This document shows, in pieces, positions 1 through 8,732 of a stretch of DNA of 8,732 nucleotides. How positions within the stretch are numbered: position 1 is the stretch's first letter; each line of letters starts with the position of its first letter. Where the stretch lies: contig JAJXXB010000244.1 of assembly GCA_021781315.1 (NCBI GenBank), positions 1 through 8,732 of the forward strand, given 5' to 3'. Source of the DNA: Actinomycetes bacterium (GTDB taxonomy: Bacteria > Actinomycetota > Acidimicrobiia > Acidimicrobiales > RAAP-2). A program made the position numbers and the translations under genes. The notes under the pieces are model-generated. The model did not search any database. It worked only from the letters and a program-made list of their open reading frames with translations, and was not told the DNA's origin.

Positions 1-1464
1 GCGCAGTTCCTCGGCCGTGGCGCTCGCGTCGGGGCGCAACACGACGCAACACAGGGGTCGCTCGTCCCACTTGGGGTCGGGCACAGCCACCACCGCGGCC
101 TCGAAGACGGCCGGGTGGGCCATCACGTTGCTCTCGAGCTCGACCGAGCTGATCCACTCCCCACCGGACTTGATCACGTCCTTCGAACGGTCACTGATCA
201 CCATGAAGCCCTCGGCGTCGAGGGTGCCGATGTCACCGGTCTTGAGCCAGCCGTCGTGGAAGCGCTCGGGCGCGTCGACGCCGTAGTACGAGCCGGTGAT
301 CCAGGGGCCGCGGATCTCGAACTCACCGACGGTCTTGCCGTCGCGCGGCATGACCTCGCCGGCGTCGTTCGTGATGCGCAGCTCCACACCCGCGACCACT
401 CGCCCGGCCTTGACCTCGTAGTCGATCTCCTGGTCACGGGGGGTACCCGCGGGCGGGATCGCGACCGCGGCCAAGGGACTGGTCTCGGTCATGCCCCAGC
501 CCTGGATCACGCGCAGTCCGTAGCGGTCGCGGAACCCCTCGATCAGGTGGCGCGGCACGGCCGCCCCACCGGCGAGAACCGCGCGCAGGCTCGAGAAGTC
601 GGCGGACGGGTCGGTCTCGGCGACGTGCAGGACGTCGTTCCAGATCGTTGGCACCCCCAAGGAGACCGTGGGTCGCAGCTCGCGGATCATGGTGATGATC
701 GGTGCGCCCTGGAGGAACATTTGGGGCATGATCAGCTCGGTGCCGGCGAAGAAGGCCGTGTAGACGACCCCCCACGCGTTGACGTGGAACATGGGCACGA
801 TGAGAAGGCACCGGTCGGCCTCGCACAGGCCGATCGAGTTGGCGGTCATCGAGGCCAACGAGTGCAGCCACAGCGAACGGTGCGAGTAGACCACCCCCTT
901 GGGGTTGCCGGTGGTGCCCGAGGTGTAACACATGATCGCCGCGTCACGCTCGTTGAGCTCGGGCCACTCGAAACCCGCCTTGTGCGACTCGATCAGGGTC
1001 TCGTAGTCGAGCGTCTCGCCCAGGGCGCCGCTCTCGTCGGGGCCGCACACGATGATGTGACGCACCTGGGGGATCTCGTCGCGGATCTTGGCGAAGACCG
1101 GAATCAGGGTGTGGTCGATGATGATGACTGAGTCGCCGCCGTCGTTGATCACGAAGGACAGCTGCTCGGGGAAGAGCCGGATGTTGAGCGTGTGCAGCAC
1201 CGCCCCCATCGCCGGCACGGCGAGGTAGGCCTCCATGTGGTTCTGGTTGTTCCACATGAAGGTGCCCACCCGATCCCCCGGGCCGACGCCGAGTTCACTC
1301 AGGGCCGCCGCCAGGCGCTCGGCGCGCTTGGCGATCTCGTAGAACGTGGCCTCCTTGATCCCACCGGGGGTGACCGTGAAGACCTTCTTGTTGGCGTAGA
1401 GCCACTCGCCGTGGTTAATGATCCGCTTGATCGTCAGCGGTGCGTCCTGCATCGTGCTCTGCAT
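1..1464 (-). CDS. Acyl-CoA synthetase (AMP-forming fatty acid-CoA ligase, AlkK/ttLC-FACS type), 3' end cut by window
   Basis: Activates a medium- or long-chain fatty acid with ATP to an acyl-adenylate and then to acyl-CoA, feeding beta-oxidation or lipid synthesis. 488 residues are visible. Motifs in order: P-loop YTSGTTGNPKG (180-190); VPMFHVNAW (223-231), where W231 matches the gate tryptophan of the Thermus long-chain enzyme; GWGMTETSP (322-330); KTGD (408-411), with the ribose-binding Asp; and the interdomain linker DRSKDVIK (425-432) followed by SGGEWISS. Family members are about 540 residues, so roughly 50-60 C-terminal residues, including the catalytic lysine, lie beyond position 1. 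The ATG at 1464 is chosen because AAGGGGGA lies four bases upstream; the in-frame ATG at 1452 would be 16 bases away. The gene follows gltD by 52 bases on the same strand. Chain-length preference cannot be read from the sequence. The family call is secure; the substrate is inferred. Confidence 0.95.
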   Translation of the reverse strand, partial: MQSTMQDAPLTIKRIINHGEWLYANKKVFTVTPGGIKEATFYEIAKRAERLAAALSELGVGPGDRVGTFMWNNQNHMEAYLAVPAMGAVLHTLNIRLFPEQLSFVINDGGDSVIIIDHTLIPVFAKIRDEIPQVRHIIVCGPDESGALGETLDYETLIESHKAGFEWPELNERDAAIMCYTSGTTGNPKGVVYSHRSLWLHSLASMTANSIGLCEADRCLLIVPMFHVNAWGVVYTAFFAGTELIMPQMFLQGAPIITMIRELRPTVSLGVPTIWNDVLHVAETDPSADFSSLRAVLAGGAAVPRHLIEGFRDRYGLRVIQGWGMTETSPLAAVAIPPAGTPRDQEIDYEVKAGRVVAGVELRITNDAGEVMPRDGKTVGEFEIRGPWITGSYYGVDAPERFHDGWLKTGDIGTLDAEGFMVISDRSKDVIKSGGEWISSVELESNVMAHPAVFEAAVVAVPDPKWDERPLCCVVLRPDASATAEELR

Positions 1465-1467
1465 CAA

Positions 1468-1475
1468 TCCCCCTT
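1468..1475 (-). promoter_or_regulatory. Strong ribosome binding site of the acyl-CoA synthetase gene
   Basis: The minus strand reads AAGGGGGA, then TTG, then ATG at 1464. The purine run and its spacing decide the start codon. This is the strongest ribosome binding site in the window. Confidence 0.75.
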
Positions 1476-1485
1476 GTGCCGGCAC
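1476..1485. repeat. Perfect 10-base palindrome, candidate operator, upstream of acyl-CoA synthetase
   Basis: GTGCCGGCAC equals its own reverse complement. It sits between the candidate -10 box (1491-1496) and the ribosome binding site (1468-1475), over the expected transcription start. A dimeric repressor could bind there, as is common for fatty acid genes controlled by TetR- or GntR-type regulators. GC-rich DNA yields such palindromes by chance, so the role is inference. Confidence 0.35.
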
Positions 1486-1490
1486 TCTCG

Positions 1491-1496
1491 ATGCTA
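1491..1496 (-). promoter_or_regulatory. Candidate -10 box for the acyl-CoA synthetase gene
   Basis: The minus strand reads TAGCAT in the 52-base gap after gltD, fitting the actinobacterial TANNNT pattern and preceded by a small AT-rich patch (TTTG). A start near 1484 would leave a leader of about 20 bases holding the ribosome binding site. No convincing -35 is seen. If real, the gene need not depend on read-through from gltBD. Confidence 0.35.
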
Positions 1497-1516
1497 CAAA
1501 GTCCGCGGCGGGCGCT

Positions 1517-2927
1517 TCACCACGAGGCCGCGCCGGGGGTGACCGGCGCCGGCAGGCTGGTCGCGCCCTGGAGGGCAGCGTCAACGGCGGCCGCCGCGCT
1601 GCGCCCCTCGGCGATCGCCCAGACGATCAGGCTCTGGCCGCGCACGGCGTCACCGCAGGCGAAGACCGGCGTGCCATCGATCGGCAGGCGCCACGACGCG
1701 TCGACCGCCAGGGTCGAACGGGGTCCGATGGCGTTCTCGCCCACGGCGAGCGCTGCCGTCTCGGGTCCGGTGAAGCCGGCGGCGATCAGCACCAGGGTGG
1801 TCGCGACTTCGTGGGTGGCCCCGGTGGTGTGATCGCGCACCGTGATGGCCTCGAGGGAGGAATCGCCGAGGAATGCGAGGGTCTCGGTGGCGAACCAGCG
1901 CTCGCCACCCTCCTCGTGGGCCGACGTGGTCTTAAACAGCCGGGCCATGGTGGGCCAGGGTTGGTCGGCGGGGCGCGTGTCCGGGGGACGTTCCATGATC
2001 TCGATCTGGGTAACGGAGCGGGCTCCCTGGCGGTGCGCGGTTCCCAGGCAGTCCGCGCCGGTGTCGCCGCCGCCGAGGATGACGACGTCGCGACCCCGGG
2101 CGTCAATGGTGGGAGTGGTGGCGTCACGCACCGCCCGATTCGCCGCTTCGAGGTAGGTCATGGCCGGATACACGCCCTCGAGGTCGGCTCCGGGAGCGGG
2201 AATGAGACGTGGAATGGTCGATCCGATCGCGAGCACCACCGCGTCAAAGCGACCCTGGAGCTCGGCCAGGGTCGTCGCACCCTCGCCGATCGGTGAGTTG
2301 ACGTGGAAGGTGATCCCCGAGGCCTCGAGGACCGACAGGCGGCGGTCCAGGACGGCCTTTTCCATCTTGAATTCGGGAATGCCGTAGCGCAGCAGACCGC
2401 CGATCGCGTCGGCGCGCTCGAAGACCTCGACCTCGTGGCCGACGCTCGCGAGTTGGGCGGCGGCGGCGAGTCCCGACGGGCCCGACCCGACCACCGCGAC
2501 GCGGCGCCCGCTCGGGGCGACGTCGAGTGCCTCGCGCGCGAGCCCCGAGGCGAAGGCGTGTTCGATGATCTCGTACTCGATGCGCTCGATGGTCACCGGC
2601 TGGTCGGCGATGCCCACGACGCAGGCCGACTCACACGGCGCCGGGCAGAGGCGTCCCGTGAACTCCGGGAAGTTGTTGGTCGCGAGCAGCTGACGCGCCG
2701 CCCGATCCCAGTGCGAGAGGTAGACGAGGTCGTTGAAGGCTGGGATGCGGTTGCCGAGTGGGCAGCCCTGCATGCAAAAGGGGATGCCGCAGTCCATGCA
2801 GCGCGAGGCCTGCGCGGAGATCGCGGCGTCGTCTTGGGGTTCATAGACCTCGCGCCAGTCGCGCAGGCGAACCGGCACCGGCCGGTACGAGGGGCCACGC
2901 CGCGGCGTCTCGAGGAATCCGGTCGGC

Positions 2928-2935
<8 letters not shown>
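1517..2935 (-). CDS. gltD: Glutamate synthase (NADPH) small subunit
   Basis: This is the beta subunit of GOGAT. It oxidises NADPH on FAD and passes electrons through iron-sulfur clusters to GltB, which makes two glutamates from glutamine and 2-oxoglutarate in the cytoplasm. The 472 residues are the usual family length. An N-terminal iron-sulfur domain carries C46, C49, C54, C58 and then C97, C101, C105. The FAD Rossmann motif VVGSGPSG is at 148-155, the second nucleotide-binding motif ILGGGDTGADC is at 286-296, and the C-terminal FAD motif FACGDA is at 425-430. The start is GTG at 2935, overlapping the gltB stop in GTGGGTAA (8 bases). It has only a weak GAGA-type ribosome site, which suggests translational coupling to gltB. 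The N-terminus MGKPTGFLE matches the family, and the next in-frame methionine is M47, too far in. The gene is intact and shows no unusual residues. Confidence 0.97.
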
Positions 2936-7355
<4,420 letters not shown>

Positions 7356-7356
7356 C

Positions 7357-7376
7357 GCGTTACCTCGGGGCAACGC
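7357..7376 (-). promoter_or_regulatory. 8-bp hairpin in the gltB leader enclosing its Shine-Dalgarno sequence
   Basis: In the minus-strand RNA, GCGUUGCC (7376-7369) pairs with GGUAACGC (7364-7357) across a CCGA loop. This gives eight pairs with one G-U wobble (7371/7362). The stem ends one base before the gltB ATG at 7355. The ribosome binding site GAGGU (7366-7362) has GA in the loop and GGU in the stem, so the fold would hinder initiation. The same bases form a DNA dyad (7 of 8 positions symmetric), so a protein operator is an alternative. The pairing is seen directly; any control role is inference. Confidence 0.6.
7362..7366 (-). promoter_or_regulatory. gltB ribosome binding site
   Basis: The minus strand reads GAGGT, six bases before the ATG at 7355. 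It supports the shorter gltB over the GTG-initiated version from 7388, and it lies inside the leader hairpin. Confidence 0.75.
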
Positions 7377-7388
7377 TGACCCGCCCAC

Positions 7389-7394
7389 ATCATA
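7389..7394 (-). promoter_or_regulatory. Predicted -10 box of the gltBD operon
   Basis: The minus strand reads TATGAT, one change from the TATAAT consensus, preceded by TTTCGG. Transcription should start near 7382, giving a leader of about 27 bases that is almost entirely the hairpin at 7357-7376. No recognisable -35 lies 16-19 bases upstream, which may mean an activator is used. It is the only good -10 candidate in the 79-base divergent region for this strand. Confidence 0.6.
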
Positions 7395-7422
7395 CCGAAA
7401 CTTGGTTGTGTCCTGGTCGGCC

Positions 7423-7428
7423 TACTCT
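7423..7428 (+). promoter_or_regulatory. Predicted -10 box of thiO-thiS, leaderless start
   Basis: TACTCT fits TANNNT, and its last T is seven bases before the A of the thiO ATG at 7435, so transcription should begin at or next to the start codon. The only purine run before the ATG (GGGG, 7429-7432) is two bases away, too close to act as a ribosome site. A partial -35 (TTGGTT, 7402-7407) is spaced 15 bases upstream. This is the classic arrangement for leaderless actinobacterial mRNAs. Confidence 0.55.
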
Positions 7429-7434
7429 GGGGAC

Positions 7435-8502
7435 ATGTCAACACGTCGCGTCGTTGTCGTCGGTGGCGGCATCATCGGACTGACCAGCGCCTACCGATTG
7501 GCCCGCGCGGGACACGACGTCGTCCTCTGCGATCCGGCCCTCGGCCGGGGTGCGACGTGGGCCGCCGCCGGGATGATCGCGCCGTCGGCGGAGATCGCCC
7601 CGGGTGAGGAGAGCAACTACCGACTCCAGCGCCGCGCGCTCGGCGCGTGGCGCGAACTTGGCGACGACTTGGAAGAACTCGTGGGCGAGAACGTGGGCAT
7701 CTACCAGCGCGGCACCCTGCTCGCGGGATTTGACGCGAGCGACCGACGACTCTTGGAGCAGTTCGCTCAGATCGCCGGCGAGTTCGAGGCTCCCATGCGT
7801 CGTGTGACGCGCGCGGAGTCACCGCAGGTCTTCCTCGGACTCACCCCGCGCATCAACGACGGACTCATCATGGACGACGACGCCTGGCTCGACCCCGACC
7901 AGGCGGTGGACCTCCTGCGCCGGGGGCTCGGCGCACTGGGAGCGACCATCATCGACGAACGGGTTGAGCGGGTGGGCGCGGACGCGGCGGGCGTCATCGT
8001 CGAAACGGCCTACCAGACGATCCACGCGCACGCCGGAGTACTGGCGACGGGCTCGACGGCGCTGCCCGAGGGGGCCCAAACCAGTGGTGAGCACGTCATC
8101 CGCCCGATCCGTGGCATCACGGTGCGCGTCAATGGACTGGACCGCAGCGACCAGCCCATGATCCGCGCCTTCGTTCGTGGGCGCGCGTTCTACATGGTCA
8201 GTCGCCCCGAGGGCTACTGCGTGCTGGGCGCGACCGCCGAGGAGCGCAGCGAGCTCGTGGTCGAAGTCGGTGAGCTCGCGCGGCTGCTGCGCGACGCGCT
8301 CGACGTCGTGCCGTCTCTCGAGACCGCGGCGATCGCCGAGCTTCGCTACGGACTACGACCGGCCAGCGCCGACCTGGCACCCTTCTTCGAGGAGATCCAG
8401 CCGCGCGGCTGGGCCTGGGTGTCGGGCCACTACCGCCACGGCGTCACCCTCGCTCCCCTGGCCGCAATGGACAGCGCCGACTTCGTCGCCGCGCGAGCCT
8501 GA
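7435..8502 (+). CDS. thiO: Glycine oxidase ThiO (FAD-dependent, thiamine thiazole synthesis)
   Basis: Oxidises glycine with O2 to dehydroglycine (iminoacetate), a precursor of the thiazole ring of thiamine, in the cytoplasm. The 355 residues are close to the family length (Bacillus subtilis ThiO is about 369). The N-terminal FAD motif VVVVGGGIIG (6-15) is followed by D33, the acidic residue ending strand 2, and by GATWAAAGMIAP (39-50), typical of the DAO family. Y253, R308 (in YGLRPAS) and R334 (in GHYRHGVTLAP) fall where the glycine oxidase substrate-binding Tyr and Arg residues lie. The ATG at 7435 is preferred over a TTG at 7402, which would place the -10 box inside the gene. It overlaps thiS by one base (TGATG), which supports ThiO over a general D-amino-acid oxidase. 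The position after the middle domain reads WLDPDQAV, somewhat unlike common actinobacterial ThiO. Confidence 0.92.
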   Translation: MSTRRVVVVGGGIIGLTSAYRLARAGHDVVLCDPALGRGATWAAAGMIAPSAEIAPGEESNYRLQRRALGAWRELGDDLEELVGENVGIYQRGTLLAGFDASDRRLLEQFAQIAGEFEAPMRRVTRAESPQVFLGLTPRINDGLIMDDDAWLDPDQAVDLLRRGLGALGATIIDERVERVGADAAGVIVETAYQTIHAHAGVLATGSTALPEGAQTSGEHVIRPIRGITVRVNGLDRSDQPMIRAFVRGRAFYMVSRPEGYCVLGATAEERSELVVEVGELARLLRDALDVVPSLETAAIAELRYGLRPASADLAPFFEEIQPRGWAWVSGHYRHGVTLAPLAAMDSADFVAARA

Positions 8503-8693
8503 TGCGGGTCAACGGCGAGTTGCGCGGCGGCGGGCCGATCAGCGTGCGAGCCCTGCTCGACGAAATGAACCTCGACGGGCGCGGCGTGGCGGTGGCGCGC
8601 AACGGAGAGATCGTGCCCCGATCGTCCTGGGAGAGCGAGATCGTCGGTACCGAGGATGTGATCGAGATCGTCACGGCCGCCGCGGGTGGCTGA
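8502..8693 (+). CDS. thiS: Sulfur carrier protein ThiS
   Basis: A small ubiquitin-like (beta-grasp) protein. Its C-terminal Gly-Gly is adenylated by ThiF or a MoeB-type enzyme, converted to a thiocarboxylate, and donates sulfur to ThiG for the thiazole ring. The 63 residues are the normal size. The diagnostic parts are the start MRVNGE, the central VAVARNGEIVPRSSW (29-43), EIV near the end, and the terminal AAAGG with Gly62-Gly63 as the last residues. The start ATG overlaps the thiO stop in TGATG and has no clear ribosome site, so translation is probably coupled to thiO. There is no adenylating enzyme or thiG in the window; thiG could follow only after at least 39 more bases. Confidence 0.94.
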   Translation: MRVNGELRGGGPISVRALLDEMNLDGRGVAVARNGEIVPRSSWESEIVGTEDVIEIVTAAAGG

Positions 8694-8715
8694 AATCGGG
8701 CTCATCAACGCCACC
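8685..8715 (+). repeat. Weak inverted repeat at the end of thiS
   Basis: GGTGGC (8685-8690, the last thiS codons) can pair with GCCACC (8710-8715) around a 19-base loop, helped by TGA/TCA inside. No T-run follows, so it is not a standard terminator. It could be a weak stem at the thiS end or chance. Confidence 0.25.
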
Positions 8716-8718
8716 GGC

Positions 8719-8724
8719 TAAACT
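8719..8724 (+). promoter_or_regulatory. Candidate -10 box for a gene beyond the right edge
   Basis: TAAACT preceded by CCGGC fits the actinobacterial TANNNT pattern and resembles the thiO box. A start near 8731 would serve a gene outside the window on the plus strand, which could be thiG with its own promoter or an unrelated gene. The rest of 8694-8732 shows no coding signal. Confidence 0.4.
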
Positions 8725-8732
8725 CACTCTCT

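Noticed and set aside
7356..7388. 11-residue N-terminal extension of GltB from a GTG at 7388
   Set aside because: It lies at or before the predicted transcript start. The ATG at 7355 has a proper ribosome site and gives the family-typical short propeptide before Cys14.
7402..7434. 11-residue extension of ThiO from a TTG at 7402
   Set aside because: It would place the TACTCT promoter box inside the gene, has no ribosome site, and the FAD fold begins right after the ATG at 7435.
8685..8715. Rho-independent terminator after thiS
   Set aside because: The stem is only 6 bp with a 19-base loop and is followed by GGCTAAACT, not a T-run.
8686..8721. Short open frame GTG...TAA (11 codons) overlapping the thiS end
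   Set aside because: Too short, no ribosome site, resembles no ThiG N-terminus, and the overlapping thiS fully explains its first part.

Overview
This is a GC-rich window from a bacterial chromosome. Every base from 1 to about 8693 fits five protein genes plus two short control regions, and there are no RNA genes, mobile elements, CRISPR arrays or broken genes. The layout and sequences point to Actinomycetota. GltB has a short 13-residue propeptide ending in HDAC, like mycobacterial GltB; thiO-thiS is an order common in that phylum; and thiO has a TANNNT box seven bases before its ATG, typical of leaderless actinobacterial promoters. A class such as Acidimicrobiia is possible, but this is inference and cannot be settled from the window.

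The left and middle part (1-7394) is read on the minus strand. A promoter near 7390 drives gltB (1475 aa) and gltD (472 aa), the large and small subunits of NADPH-dependent glutamate synthase (GOGAT), with an 8-base overlap between them. After a 52-base gap comes an acyl-CoA synthetase of the AlkK / Thermus long-chain FACS type, which runs off the left edge of the window. That gap holds a candidate -10 box, a perfect 10-base palindrome and a strong ribosome binding site, so this gene may be transcribed separately from gltBD.

The right part (7423-8693) is read on the plus strand. It holds thiO (glycine/FAD oxidase) and thiS (sulfur carrier), which overlap by one base. They supply dehydroglycine and carrier-bound sulfur for the thiazole half of thiamine. 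thiG, the usual third partner, does not begin within the 39 bases left in the window.

The core metabolic genes are ordinary and intact. The most interesting structure is in the 79-base divergent region between gltB and thiO. The gltB leader is almost wholly an 8-bp hairpin ending one base before the ATG, with the gltB Shine-Dalgarno sequence inside it. On the other side thiO appears to be leaderless, with no room for a TPP riboswitch. No clearly new biological system is visible.
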